Shown here: positions 1-13,400 of the stretch, one piece after another
Numbering within the stretch: the first letter of the stretch is position 1
How the letters are laid out: each line of letters begins with the position of its first letter
NCBI GenBank assembly: GCA_964036195.1
Contig: OZ038459.1
Coordinates: 19,279,206 to 19,343,205, forward strand
From: Sphaerolaimus hirsutus
Lineage: Eukaryota; Nematoda; Chromadorea; Monhysterida; Sphaerolaimidae
Reading direction: 5' to 3'
DNA: 64,000 nucleotides
The notes under the pieces: model-generated
The model's database searches: none
What the model was told of the DNA's origin: nothing
The model's input: the letters and a program-made list of their open reading frames with translations, nothing else
Translations under genes and position numbers: made by a program

Positions 1-200
1 TAGAGATTTTGGCCATTTTTCTGGCATTCACAGTTGTTCATAAAGGTCTCAAAACACTGTTGGATGCCAGAAAAGTGGCATAAAATTGACGCTGGGGGTT
101 TGCATCCACTTTTTTTGCATGCAAAAACGTCATTATTTCACTTTTTATAATTTCCACTAATTTTTCCGGGATCGGGATCGGGATCCCGTTTGAACCCTAG

Positions 201-319
201 TGCCGATCCCGATTCAAAGCTTGCTGACGCGCCGACGATCGACGTTCAAACGCAAACTTTGAATTGGGAACGGAAGCAGTTGACATTTGGTGTCGATGTC
301 AACTAGCGTGTGTGGGGCC
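201..319. mobile_element. Truncated MITE, CACACACGCTAGTTGACATC family
   Basis: The right part of the family, ending ATGTCAACTAGCGTGTGTGGG. The left end is replaced by the terminus of another repeat ending CCCGTTTGAACCCTA at about 199, which suggests one inserted into the other. Confidence 0.65.
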
Positions 320-609
320 AATGTGGTCACTCTTAAAAATAGTGTGCCATTCACGGATATTCACAATCCTCCGGTCATCTGGGCCAGCCCGCATATATTT
401 TTATCTCATGGCAACTATAACCCCCGTATGAAGAAACACATAAAGAAATCTAGTTACGCAAAAATAAATCAATAAAATTATAGAAGTTTGACATTTCAAC
501 GCCGCTGACAACGAATAAATAAATATGAAGAAAGTTCGAAATTTAGTCGCAACATTTTTTCGTCCGCCCAATGGCTGCACAAACGAAATGCCCACCAGAT
601 AAACACAAC

Positions 610-1110
610 GCGGGGATTAGTAGGGTATATTCGAGGTGGATCAGGGATAGATATAAAATCGCTCATCCGGAGGGATAGATAGCTGAAAAATTTTCTGGGG
701 GGTTCGCGACGTTCAATATATAGGCTTTTTCGGGGTGTAGAAGGAAGAAAAGGGGAAAAAATCGCTAAAAGTAGGTGAAAAATGGCTCAAAATAGTTATA
801 TAAGCACATATATAGCCAAAATAGCCGAAAACAGGCGATAATGAACATGTACTAACGATTTTGGAGGTGAAAATCCATAAAAAGCATGAAAAGTAGCAGT
901 TTTGAGCAACAATTTGGCTAAAATTTCTCAAAAATCGCTTCGGATAGGTAGATAGCTGGGCGATTGGGGGGGGGGGGGAGTTTAGGGGATAGTGGTAAAA
1001 TTTTTCCCTCCGGGATAGATAGATAGCCGAGCGGCCTCATGGATTGATAGATAGCTGGGCGGTTTGGGGAGCGGTAACCCCCCCCCCCTAGGTGAATCTA
1101 TTCAAAAATA
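610..1110. repeat. GATA/poly-G repeat element (AGATAGATAGCTGGGCG family)
   Basis: Blocks of GGGATAGATAGATAGCTG beside runs of 10-13 G and an A-rich middle (CACATATATAGCC). No ORF of note. Family shared with 5455, 8535, 11395, 12258 and 21190. Confidence 0.7.
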
Positions 1111-1421
1111 TAGGGTAAGTCTAGCTACACGCTTTGCAACTTTATCTACCATAGTCCATCTGAATAAACAGCGAGAAATTACCTGCTGTTGTCATTACAA
1201 GTGTACATCGCGTTGATCTGGTATGAACTAAATAAATAGCACGCAAAGTATGGTACTTTTCTATGCAAAGCGCGCAGTTCGCTCAGTGTACTGCAAAAGT
1301 CGGTTCACTAGCCCAACGGCAACATGAATGGTTTGCGTAGAATTTTGCAAAATTATGCTTTATGCAAGCTAGTAGGTATATGGAATGAAGTAGGTTCAAT
1401 GCATGGCCACACGAGTGCACC

Positions 1422-2219
1422 TAGGGCTCGAACTCGACTCGACTCGACTCGACTCGACTCGTGACTCGAGGGTAAAATAGGGTACCGACTCGACTCGGCC
1501 GACTCGACCGGAAAAATATCGCCCTGACTCGAGACTCGAGGTTTTTGCCCGACTCGACTCGAAATTTTGGCAAATTTCGAGTCAGGGTTCTCCATTCAAT
1601 CATGTCAAAAATATCAATTTTGACATGATTTTTTAAACATATTTTTTGAAAATTTTGCGCGCAAATGCACATTTCCACACCACATTCATGATTAATCGTC
1701 AATAATTGGCTTGGCATATGTATTCAATGATAAATACGTAGGATGTTGCTTCCCATTCCTTGCCTGAAATTGTAATTTGCTGGTTGGTTGAGGGATGGCA
1801 TATTCTCCTGGTTTTTATTTTAAAATGTTGTTTTATTATAAGAACCAAGTAATTAAAATATGTCATTTTTCTATCCCTAGGCTGTTTTTATTTATGGCAA
1901 TATCAAGAAAGTGAACTTGTGTGACAAAAAGTTATTATTTTTGCTTTATCTTTATCTAACTTGATATTAAAATGAAATGTTGGCTTTTTACTTCATCAAG
2001 TGTGTGGGAAAACATTGGTTAAGAAACCAGTATCTAAAATTTCCACAAGCATCCTACCAGGAGATAATACATCCGACTCGAGACTCGAGACTCGACATTT
2101 ATGTCTGACTCGACTCGATTTTTCACTGACTCGTCCGACTCGACTCGCCGACTCGACCGGAAAAATTTTGGGGCTCTGACTCGAACTCGAGTTTGAAAAT
2201 AATCGAGTTTCGAGCCCTA
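1422..2219. mobile_element. hAT-like non-autonomous element with GACTC repeats
   Basis: Ends TAGGGCTCGAACTCGA and TCGAGTTTCGAGCCCTA. Flanked by the identical 8-bp sequence AGTGCACC at 1414-1421 and 2220-2227. Both subterminal regions are packed with GACTCG repeats. No coding capacity seen. Confidence 0.9.
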
Positions 2220-2750
2220 AGTGCACCCCTAAAGTAGGGAAGGCCGGCGTTTTTTCAAACCTTTTTTAAAACCTATTTCAAAACGCAAGCATCGAAACCG
2301 TTTTTTAAACCTTTTTTCCATCCCTACCCTAGAGGCACGATTCTGTTTGTATAGTCATTTACCACACTGCACACGGCAGCGCGAATCATTCAAATTGAAT
2401 CATTAACCTATTTTAATATCAACGAATAACCCCAGATGAAAACTTTGGATAGTCGGTAAACACAAGAATTACGTAGTTTTTATGCAGTTGCCTAGAGCAA
2501 TGTGAAAACTACAGCAACGCTCACACCAGGAATTAAATAGTAGGGCATGCAAACTCATTTTTCAACTATTCCTTCAACAACTATTATACATAGCTCAAAA
2601 TCTAACCACTGTTCGCGTTGCCTACAGAGTAAACAGCGGTGGAAAAGTGCCGCGGCGTATGTTTCGATGGTATCGAATATCGAGCATCTGGGGGTGAAAA
2701 TTTTTGCAAAATATCGAACATTGACTCCGGAATGTGATGTGGTTCGAATT

Positions 2751-4773
2751 CTACAATTGAGGCGTTCAATATGAAAATTTCGAGTTAGGCCCGGAAACGT
2801 TATCTGGGGCTACTTCCGCAGATTTTTCACCATTTTCCATAAATTTTTGACCTCACATGCCCATATGGCATAGTGCCACATTTGACATTTTTGGGGAAAA
2901 ATGCAAAAAATTTGGGCAAGAAGTCGACCAGTCCACTTAGTTTTGGGCTAAAAGTCGACAAGTCCATCCCCCGCATTCTTTTTTATGGGAAAAAACGCAA
3001 GAAATGTGATAAGTCCACTATGGGTACCGATTTCTAAAAGTCTACAAGTGCATAAATTTCCCATAAGGGAGGCGCAACCATAGCTGAAATCGAGGGTAGC
3101 ATTTCGAGGGGGGGGGGTCGGCCTGCCGGCACGTGTTTATATCTCGGGAACCGCTCGGTGAAAATTGTTGATTTTTTAATATAATATGGTTTCGGGTCGG
3201 GGCTAGTCACAAGTCCGAGGAAATTTCGCTACGATGCCCCAGACCGGAGATAGAGTGGGTCTATAAAAAGATGGTCATTTGCGAAATTTTTGGGTGACGC
3301 CCAGAACATGCAACTTTTGAACATCAATATCTCGGCTCTTTGTGAACCGATTTTAGTCATTAAACTTTTGAAACAATCACAAATGTTTGGAGAGTTCATT
3401 TCTGTGGTCAAATCGGTGATATACAATTGTCCATATACCGATTTGGCCCAATATCCGCTTACAAAATTTTGGGCAAAATTATTTTTTTGGACATGCTATC
3501 ATATACACTTGATCGCGAGAAACACCATACCAAAAGAATGAGATCGATATCCCTCTCCGATCAAAAGTGATAGCTCTTTAAACTTCCGCCTACCATTCCT
3601 ATAAATGACCTCATGAAGAAAAATGCATGGAACTTTAAAACGCCATTTCTCGACCATTTGTCAGCCGATTTTGATAAACAAACACTTAAAATGATCAGAA
3701 TAACCTGGAGATTACATTTTCATTCTCGAATTATATATATATTACTTCAGATTACGCACACAACAAAATAATGCAAACTCTTGTATGAAATTGTCATGAT
3801 GCAAATTCATATAAAATAATCTGAGAATGAAAATGTAATCTCCTGGTTTTTCTGATCATTTTAAGTGTTTGTTGGTCAAAATCGGTTGAAAAATGGCCGA
3901 GAAATGGCGTTTTAAAATTCCATGCATTTTTCTTCCTGCAGTCATTTATAGGGATGGTAGGCGGAAGTTTAAAGTGCTATAACTTTTGATCGAAGGGAGA
4001 TATCGATCTCATTCTTTCGGTATGGTGTTTCTCGCGATCAAATGTATATGATAGCATGTCCAAAAAAATAATTTTTGCAAGTGGAAATTAGGCCAAATCG
4101 GTATATGCACAATTGTATATCACCGGTTTGACCACAGAAATGAACTCCCCAAACATTTGTGATTGTCTCAAAAGTTTAATGACTAAAATCGGTTCACAAA
4201 GAGCCGAGATATTGATGTTCAAAAGTTGCATGTTCTGGGCGTCATCCAAAAATTTCGCAAATGACCATCTTTTTATAGACCCACTCTATCTCCGGTCTGG
4301 GGCATCGTAGCGAAATTTCCTCGGACTTGTAACTAGCCCCGACCTGAAACCATAATATATTAAAAAATCAACAATTTTCACCGAGCGGTTCCCGAGATAA
4401 AAAACACGTGCCGGCAGGCCGACCCCCCCCCCCTCGAAATGCTACCCTCGATTTCAGCTATGGGCGCAACGCGGGCGGGAACAATAATGTTCTCGCGTGC
4501 AAGAAGTCGACAAGTCCATTTCCCTCCCAAAAACAGTTTTGCTCTGACCGAATGGAATTTTATGGACACCTTATTTTCACATATACGCTGAGATTAGGGG
4601 CTGAAAATTTGACACTTTATTTTCAACATATGGAACTTAATGGAAAGCATGTGAGAGCCATATTGGACACGCACCAAGGGCCTGGAATTGGGTTTAAAAC
4701 TTAAAATGCGATTTACTCAAAATCGCATTTTGTGGACTTGTCGACTTTTAGAATCAGACGCCTCAATTGTAAG
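2751..4773. repeat. 2-kb long inverted repeat (snapback element)
   Basis: The left arm from CTACAATTGAGGCG and the right arm to CGCCTCAATTGTA are complementary almost throughout, with the turn near 3750. Landmarks in both arms: GGTCGGCCTGCCGGCACGTG, GGGTCTATAAAAAGATGG, GAACATCAATATCTCGGCTC. There is no long ORF beyond those created by the palindrome. Confidence 0.85.
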
Positions 4774-5454
4774 TTTTAAATGAAGCGGGCTGTGAACAAA
4801 AAGGAAACGTAACAAAGAAAACACTGCCGCATGGCACTTTTCCACCACTCCACTCAACACATTTTGTATGGCCGTAAAAATCACCCATGCAAGCAAATGG
4901 GAAACAAGGTAAAAAGATAGGGAAACACAGGGAAACGTAAACTGGATACCAAAGCCAATCCAGTCAAGTCTGGTCAGACCCAGCAAAATATCTGGCCGTT
5001 TCAGGTATTTCATTCTCTAAACAATTCTTGGTCCCTGCAAATTGTGTCAAGCTTTATTTGCAAACAGAAAATGATGAGCGAATGTAAATTGATCGACAAG
5101 CAAAGGGTGAATTGAAATATTATTTACGAAAAATCTGCAACCTATTGAAAGAAGGCACAAAAATTATAACCCTGAGTAAATAAGAAATCTCACCTAATCT
5201 TTAAGCTGCATGTGGAATAGCTAATCGCGACAGTTAAAATAGAGGAAACTCGAGTTATCTTTCAAGTTTGATACATTGGGTGTCAACTGGTTTCCATGCC
5301 ATTCAAATTTAAGTTGACGGGTCGCAGGACAATTTAAAGTTCACATGCGGCAATGCCAAAAATAAAGAAATATTGGTACGTGCATTTGAAAATGGTTACG
5401 CGACGCGTCAACTCAAATCTGAGTCGAAATCAATCAGCCCAGTTGACACTCAAT

Positions 5455-5955
5455 ACATGGGTTTAGTAGGGGGGATTAGGGGGGGGGGGTTACCCCCCCA
5501 AATCCGCCAGCTATCTATCTATCCCGGAGGCCCGCTCAGCTATCTATCTATCCCGGAGGCAAAATTTTGGGCTACTATCCCCTAAACCCCCCCCCCCCCC
5601 AAATCGGCCAGCTATCTATCTATGTGGAGCGATTTTTCAGAAACTATACCCCAATTTTCGCTCAAAATCGCTATTTTCCATACCTTTATATAGATTTCCA
5701 CCTCCAAAATCACTAGTTCATGCGTCTAACTGCCTATTTTCAGCCATTTTTAGTACTATATGTCCTTATATACCAATTTTTAGCCATTTTTCACCTACTT
5801 TGAGCGATCTTTCTCCTTTTCCTCCCTTATATGCCTATATTTTGAACCCCCGCGAACCGCCCCCCCCAAACCCCCCCAGAAAATTTTTCAGCTATCTATC
5901 TCTCCGGAGGAGCGATTAGCTATCTATATGAACCCCCGCGGGGGTCCAAATCTAC
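5455..5955. repeat. GATA/poly-G repeat element
   Basis: Opposite orientation: CAGCTATCTATCTATCCCGG three times between C runs, then the T-rich middle and a closing GGTTCA/CCCCCGCG-type end. Confidence 0.7.
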
Positions 5956-6241
5956 AAAACCTCTCACTCAATATCACTGTCAACTAGTATGCATAGGGTC
6001 AATAAATTCCTCAAACGATGGCCCCATAAGTGGACCCGACTATACACAGCCGCCCATTTCGATCAGTGACATAACGACTCAATTCATCATCGAAAAGTGC
6101 TCGGTCACTAACCGAATCCAAGCGGTTGTTTTCACCATCCGGAGCGTGTAAATCAACGTAATCCATGTTGCCTGAATCTGCATGATGTTTGAGAATGTGC
6201 TTTTAGGAAGGATACTATACAGTGGCGTACCGTAGCAGACC

Positions 6242-6568
6242 GTGGGACAGTCCCAAGCTGTGTAAAGTGTAAAGTAAAGTGTCAAATGTAAATTCAAACG
6301 CAAAGTAAAGTGTCAATCAAAACAAAAAAGAAAAGATTTTATTACTGAACTTTGCATGACAATTGACAGTTTACTTTGCATTTGACTTTACATTTGACAC
6401 TCTACTTTACACTGTACAAGGCTTGGGACTGTCACCTGGGGGCAGTCCCAGAACCTTTCAAATGCCCTGTAAAGTAAACTCGGTTGCCATTTTGCATGGC
6501 ATTTTACATTACTTTTGACACTTTGCATGACATTTAACATTTTATACGGAACCTATAGGGTCTGGCAC
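6242..6568. mobile_element. Two adjoining GTGCCA-family MITEs
   Basis: The first runs from GGGACAGTCCCAAGC to GCTTGGGACTGTCAC (6242-6434). After CTG, a second begins GGGGCAGTCCCAGA (6438 to about 6568) with the GTTGCCATTTTGCATGGC centre. Intergenic. Confidence 0.7.
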
Positions 6569-7002
6569 CAGTTTACAAAATTACCGTGCCAAACAAGCAA
6601 ATTTCACAATTTATCGCAGTTTTCCTACCGACACAGCTAAACTCCTTCACCGGAACAATTTCCTTCAAATCTTTCTAGAGTCACTTCGAATTGGTTTTTA
6701 CTCGAAAACGCGTCGACGTACTACATCAGTTGCCGAAAAAACCTAGAAAAACGCCATCAGAGCTATTCGACATTTCCACCTCCAAAATCGATATTGTTGG
6801 TTATGTATGTACTTAAATGTCATTTTAGGATATTGTTGCCTATTTCTGGCTGTTAACCTAATATTAGCAATTTTGCTGGCTTTTCAGCTTTTTCCACACT
6901 TAAAAGCCTATACATTGAGAACTATTGAGTGGGGCATACGCAAGAGAGAACAATTCAATTGTGAAGAACGATTCAAGGGAGGGGCAACTAATAGAGATAA
7001 TG

Positions 7003-7202
7003 GCCCTGCGCACACTAGCTTTCACACGAAATTTCGAAAACTCATAAATGAGATTTGAACGTGTTTGAGTTTTCCACAATGAGTAATTTTTTATCTCCGT
7101 CAACTGTAGTTGACGGCCAACTCATTGTAGAAAACTCAAATGCGTTCCAAGCTGATTTGTTAGTTTTCGAAATTTCGTGTGAAAACTAGTGTGCGCAGGC
7201 AC
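7003..7202. mobile_element. Palindromic MITE, GCGCACACTAG family
   Basis: CCTGCGCACACTAGCTTTCA at the left mirrors TGAAAACTAGTGTGCGCAGG at the right, with CGAAATTTCG and a central CAACTGTAGTTG palindrome. Confidence 0.85.
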
Positions 7203-7205
7203 ATT

Positions 7206-7436
7206 GGGCCCACACACACTAGTTGACATCGCAAATTCGCGTCAACTCAGTGTCAATTGAATAAAACAAGAAGTTTGTAAAAAGCATCACACTTAACAGG
7301 AACGATGAAAATGAAGTGTCATGATGTAAAATTAACTATGCTCTATCAGATAGGTAAGTTGAAATCACAGTATCACTATAATTCAGTTGACATTTAGTTG
7401 ACACGAATTCAGTTGACATCCAGTGTGTGGGGGCCC
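7206..7436. mobile_element. MITE, CACACACGCTAGTTGACATC family
   Basis: Starts GGGCCCACACACACTAG and ends CAGTGTGTGGGGGCCC. Next to the exchanger stop codon. The interior differs from the other copies. Confidence 0.65.
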
Positions 7437-7488
7437 ATTAGGGCACGTTGTCTGACTTAGTGATGTCCGTGTCTTTTTAAACATCTGT

Positions 7489-10400
7489 TTAAAAACCAAG
7501 TTCATTAAAAAGGTCACCCCCCAGTCCACCTGGCTGCAGCCTGGCCTCGTGCGGCACGTCGACCATCTGCCTGGTGCTGGTGAAAAGTCTGGCGAATGGC
7601 TGACAGCAAGCTGGAGCGCTTTCCATTAGAGATGGCCGCGCGTGAGTTAGGAGGGGCTTCATGAATCTATGGTTTGGGAATGATGGGGGTTTGGGAGGGG
7701 TCATATGGGGGTTGGATGTTTTACATTGGAATTTACTGCTACAGTAAACCATCCGAATAAAGGGCCAATACTTCCTACTTTCTCGCATCACATTAGATGG
7801 ATGAGTGAATTTGAGACACTATTTATCAAAATATGGTAGCGTTTTCTTACGCCAAGTAAAGTAGCACTTCACTGCACCATGTTAAGGAATACTCCGAATA
7901 TACTCCGACTAGAATACACAAGGACGTACGCAGGGGGGGGCGGCCGCGGACCTAGTACCATTTATAGGTATAAATAGATACCTACATGGTAGACGTTGGC
8001 GCCAACGCCAACGACAATACTGCCATGGCGCTGGCGCCTACAAATGGCGCCAGCGCCATGGCTCTATTCCTTTACTATAGTGCAAAATTTTAGGGGGGGG
8101 GCGCCGCCCCCCCCCCGTTCGCCAGGCTCCGTATACAATCCGCCCCCCCCCCGCTCAAAAATCCTGCATACGTCCCTGAGAATACACGTCTGGGATCACG
8201 CTCCAATAGTGAATACGGTAGAGATTATCAAATTCGCGAAATAGCTGATAATGCACAAGCAGATAAAAAAATTCCCGTACGTCAATTCAACGAATGGAAA
8301 AGTAAACTAATAATTTAATCTAAAAAGAAACTCAAAAATTCAAAAGTGAGAAATGAAATGGCAAGTAAAAAGTTAAAAGAAATATGAATTGAGCAGTCAA
8401 GTGAAAAAAATAAAAACAGTTTTTAGCGTTTCTTATCACATTTACTTGCCATTTCGTCTCCCACTACTAAACTTATTTATATTTTAACTTTTCACTTCAC
8501 ATCCAAATCGTCATTTTTTCATCTCCACTTAGAATCAGGGGTCTCCTAGGGGGGGGGGGGGGCTGCCCCCCCCCCAAATCGGCCAGCAATCTATCTATCC
8601 CGGACGGCCGCTCAGCTATCTATCTATCCCGAGGCAAAATTTTTGGCTATTACCCCGAAAGACCCCCCCCCCCCCAAATCGCTCAGCTATCTATCTATCC
8701 GGAGTTGTTTTTGAGAAATTTTGCCCCAATTTTCGCACCTTTTTAGTTTTTCACCTTCAAAATCGTGATTTCCGGCTATATACATTGTGATATACCTATT
8801 TTTAGCCATTTTAAACCTACTTTTGCCTAGTTTTAACTGATTATTTGCGATTTTTTCCCCTTTCTGCCTTCTTAAACTTGAAAAAGCCTATATATTGTGC
8901 CCCCGCCCGCCCCCCCAAAAAAAATTTTCAGCTATCTATCCCTCCGGAGGAGCGATTTGCTATCTATCCAGCCCCCGCGAAGGCCAAAATCTTGGAGACC
9001 CCTGCTTAGAATCGACCCCAGCACTCACGTTGCATCGAAATTGTACCACTTCCTGGGCAAAAAGGCCTTATCCCAAGGATTATAAGTGGCCCGGCGGGGC
9101 GACTGCGGCTCTCGTTCACTGTCGCTCTGCTGCGCACTTTCGCCCTGTACGGGTTCGGCGAGATATGCTTCGTCTAGATAGATGTGCAGAAATAAAGTGA
9201 CCATTGATGAAGTGCGATACTCACCCCTTCGAGTTGATGCGTTTCCTGTTCACTGTGCGCGCCGCATCTGAAAAAAGTGTGAAAAATTAGACAGGCAAGT
9301 ATTGTTCGGCGTTTCAGAACCCAAGGAGTATTCTTGACATTTTTACACTTCAGAGGCGTGAATGGTAGTGGGCCACTGCTAGACCCCGTAAAATGCTCTG
9401 CAGAACGTCAAATTTTCTTTTATTTTTCAACTGAACCTTTGACATTTTACATGACTTTTGACACTTGCATGACATTTTACATTTTACAAGACTTTTGACA
9501 CTTTGCGTGACATCCATGACACAGAACACCGCTTCTCCAGCAGATAAACGATCAGAACTCAGATCAAATAATACAACCAATTTAAGCCCACCACCAAAGC
9601 CCAAAATCTCCAAACACCATCCAAAACCGAACCTTATACCCAATTTCTCGATGGCGAACTGAGTAAACCCCCCGTTAATTAGCACGGTGACGGCCACGAT
9701 CAGCGAGGTGGCCGTGTAGATGAACTTGCGCTGCACGGTGCTCGTGTTGCGCAGCGCCAGCGCGTACGCGATCGCCCCGCGCAGACCTGCGAGTTGGGCA
9801 ACTAGTTGACGGATAGACAAATGTCAACTCGATTGAGATTGAGTTTTTGGTGAGCCGAAAAAGTGGCGTTGAGATTATCACACGATAGATAGCTGGTGGA
9901 TTGGATTAGACTATGCATGACCGGTTTCGAAATTTCACAAAATTTGCCACTCATAAAATAGCTTTGAGTTTGCCAGTGTGCAAACGGTACAAACGGTCTC
10001 TGTTCGTAAACTGTTTTTAACGGAGATCAAAAATAACCCATTCCGATTGACTCATTCCAAATAACTCAATCCAAATTTTCCGAAATTTTGGTTAAAAAAC
10101 TAAGGTCAATAAAACGAACCGGCAAAAACAAGCATATGCTGGTGGCTGAACGGAATCTTCGGCTTGCGTTTCAAATTCAACAGAAACGAAAGTCCATAAA
10201 CATGCAGACACCGGGCCAACACGACACTCACCTGAAAAAAAACTTTTTTTAAAGAAAATTACACAAAAAAATTGAAAATTAAAAACTTCGTGAAAAACTC
10301 ACAAGCGCGACTAGTGCAAACCAGAAATTGAATTGCGAACTGTGCGACGTGAACAGCGACACGCCGATGTAGGTAAAGATGAAATTTTCCGACAAAAAAT

Positions 10401-13400
10401 TCAGCGCTTCGAAAAACTGCGAAAGATTTGGATGAAGGTAAATTCAGAAATTCATGTGATAAAAAAATGTTAAAACATTTAGATTTAAAACTTAAAAAAC
10501 AAACTTGTTTGGTCCTGTGTTGGGATTCCTCAGACAAATTATTATAGGTGTAGTGCGCCTGGCACATGCCGCAAAATAACACCGCAACGATACCTGAGGA
10601 AATACAAAATATACAAAATATCGCCAATTGATAGAAAAAAATCCAAATTTCAAATTTTTTACCAGTCAAACCAGCCACCTCAGCGACCAGAAATGACAAA
10701 TACGACATGAGAAGAAACAATGAAGTTTCCAACATGGGATATCGGTGCATGTCCGTGAATTTTGTGAACATCGCGCACAAGCAACCCACTAGGGCGCCTG
10801 CGAGGAAGTAAAGCGGTATTAAGAATAATTTGTTAAACTAGATGCCAGTCCCGCACCCTGTAAAATGCCATGTAAAAATAAAATGTCAGATAAAATGACA
10901 AATGTCATGTAAACGGCGATCCTTAGTGACAAATTTCCGGTGAAATAACTGTGAAAACTTCCAGTGAAAATGTCACTGGGTATTTTTGATAGATATTTTA
11001 CGGGGCGAGAGGCTAGCGACAGACTACAATACTGAACATTTTAAGACATAATTTTCACACAATGAAATAAAATCTACTCACCGATGGCAAAGGAACCTCC
11101 AAAGACAACGAAAAAGTTCAGAAAAGCTGACAGAATGTTTAAGAAAGAGACACCGGTAGCGCCGCTGTGGCCAGCCGATGCGCCGATGTACAATTCAATG
11201 GTGCTGCGAAATTGGCAACATTCCAATTACCGTCAATTTTATACTGATTATGATTCAATTTTCAAAATTTAAATATAAAAGTTTCTGCCTAAATACTTTT
11301 TAGCAACAAATCCATCCTTATCTCATACATAGAATTAAACTTTTTCATTTCACTGTTTTGTCACCGCACACTTCCAGGGGTATTCAGGATTTTGACCCTT
11401 GGGGGGGGGGGGTGGATAGCAAATCGCTCCTCGGGAGGCATAGGCAGCCGAAAAATATTTTTGGGGTGTTGCGGGGTGGGGGTTCTATATATAAGCTTTT
11501 CACGGTATGTAGAATGAAGAAAAGGTAGAAAAATCGCAAAAAGTATGTTAAAAATAGCCAAAAACGGGTAGCATCCAAACAAATTTGCCTCCGGGATAGG
11601 GATGGCCGGTGTTTTTTAACCGTTTTTAAAAACAACGTTTTTTTTAAAAAAACAGGCATCGAAACCGTTTTTTTAAAACATCAGCCAAAATTTTTTGTAC
11701 TATGTACTAGGTATTTTGCAATTTTTTGCGCGGAAGCGCGCAATTTCACATACACTTTACAATTGATGATTGTTTTCATTGGTTTTGCAGCATTTTTAGT
11801 GTGAAAGATTCCATTTGTTCATGCTATTGTGTCATAATAATCCGTGATATGTTAGTGTAGCATATAATATCCAGCCAATGTGCTCCCACATACTTCTACA
11901 GTGTGATCCATCACTGTCAATGGATTAGACTTATATGATAGCCTTATATAAGTGATTTTCCATGCAAAACTTACCTGAAGTCACGAACATACGACAAAAA
12001 GCGATATATGTAACAAGTCGACAAATAATGGATATTTTTGACAGAAATCACCACTTAAAAATGATATCCCATCGCTCCACAGCCATTCTGTGGCTATATA
12101 TAACATCACAAAGTACTGGCAATTGTTTGATATACCTGTATATGTTGACCCATAACCATATCTGGGAGCTTTTAAAAAACCGTTTTAAATTTTTTTTAAA
12201 AACGTGTTTTTTTTTAAACAGCGTCGTTAAAAAAACGTTTCTTTTTGGCCATCTCTACTCCGGGATGGATAGATAGATAGCCGAGCGACCTCCGGGATAG
12301 ATAGAAAGTTGGGCGGTTTGGGGGGGGGGACCAACCCCACCTTTCCCACCCCGCACACTTCTATCCACCACCCACACCCGCGGTGAGTGCCAGGCAAAGA
12401 ACCCCGAGTACTCACCTAGCGAGCACAATAGCCACAGCATCATTGAGCACACTTTCACCAAAAACAAGCGCGTACAAATCCTGTTCCACGCCCAAATCGC
12501 TGAAAATCGCCAGTATTGTGACCGGGGGGCAGTCCCAGACCCTGTAAAAAGCCGTGTAAAATGTCAAATTTCATGCAAAGTGTCAAAAGTCATGGAAAAT
12601 GTTCTGCAAAATGGCAAAATGGCAACACGACTTTTGACACTTTGCATGACATTTTACATTTTACAGGGCTTTTTACAGGGTCTGGGATTGGCACCGGGTC
12701 GGTTGCGGAGATGAGCGCGCCGAAGTACAGCATTTCTGACAGGCTGAATTGCACCATGGGCACCATCCAGCTGCACATGCCGTACATTACGAAGCTGCGG
12801 GGGAAGTAAAATGTTAACTAGGGGACAAGGACGTAGCCAGGGAGGGGCGCCCCCCCCTTCCCGGGTCCAAAATGACAGAAATGGCACTTTCATAAAGCGA
12901 TTTTGTCGGTAGTACGGAATTTTTTTTTTCGCACTTTCGCATTTCGGCGCTGGACAGTATATTTTGTTCATACAAATGGTTTAGCACCAGAAAAGCTATC
13001 AAAATGTGTCCCCGTCGCAGTATACGTATGTAAAATATACATGTACATAACTATTTTGCGGGGGGAGTGTCGGTGCACAAGTAAACCCGGTGCACAAGTA
13101 GTAGAAAGAGGCGCCGTGGTGAGGTTTACTTTGGCGGCCTCAAATGGCGCCATTCCATCATTAATCATGTGTATATTTGATGCAGGGTTTTTTTGGGGGG
13201 TTTGGGGGGGTCGCAGGGGTTCACTATATCGGAATTTTCAAGCTTTAGAAGGAAAAAAGGAAAACAATCGCTAGATACATATGTAGATAGCTGGAGCGTT
13301 TGGGGGTTAACCCAACCCCTCCCCAACCCCCACACTGAACCCCTGCAGTGCCCATGAAGACCCAGTGCTCAATTATGGGGGCCGTACCTAAGCACCAGGT

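Noticed and set aside
4113-4310. Two matching 65-codon ORFs (3229-3426 minus, 4113-4310 plus)
   Set aside because: The same sequence read in the two arms of the inverted repeat; no sign of selection on protein.
9350-9820. 156-codon minus-strand ORF
   Set aside because: Only its first half is exchanger exon (9640-9786). The rest is read-through of an intron containing a MITE.
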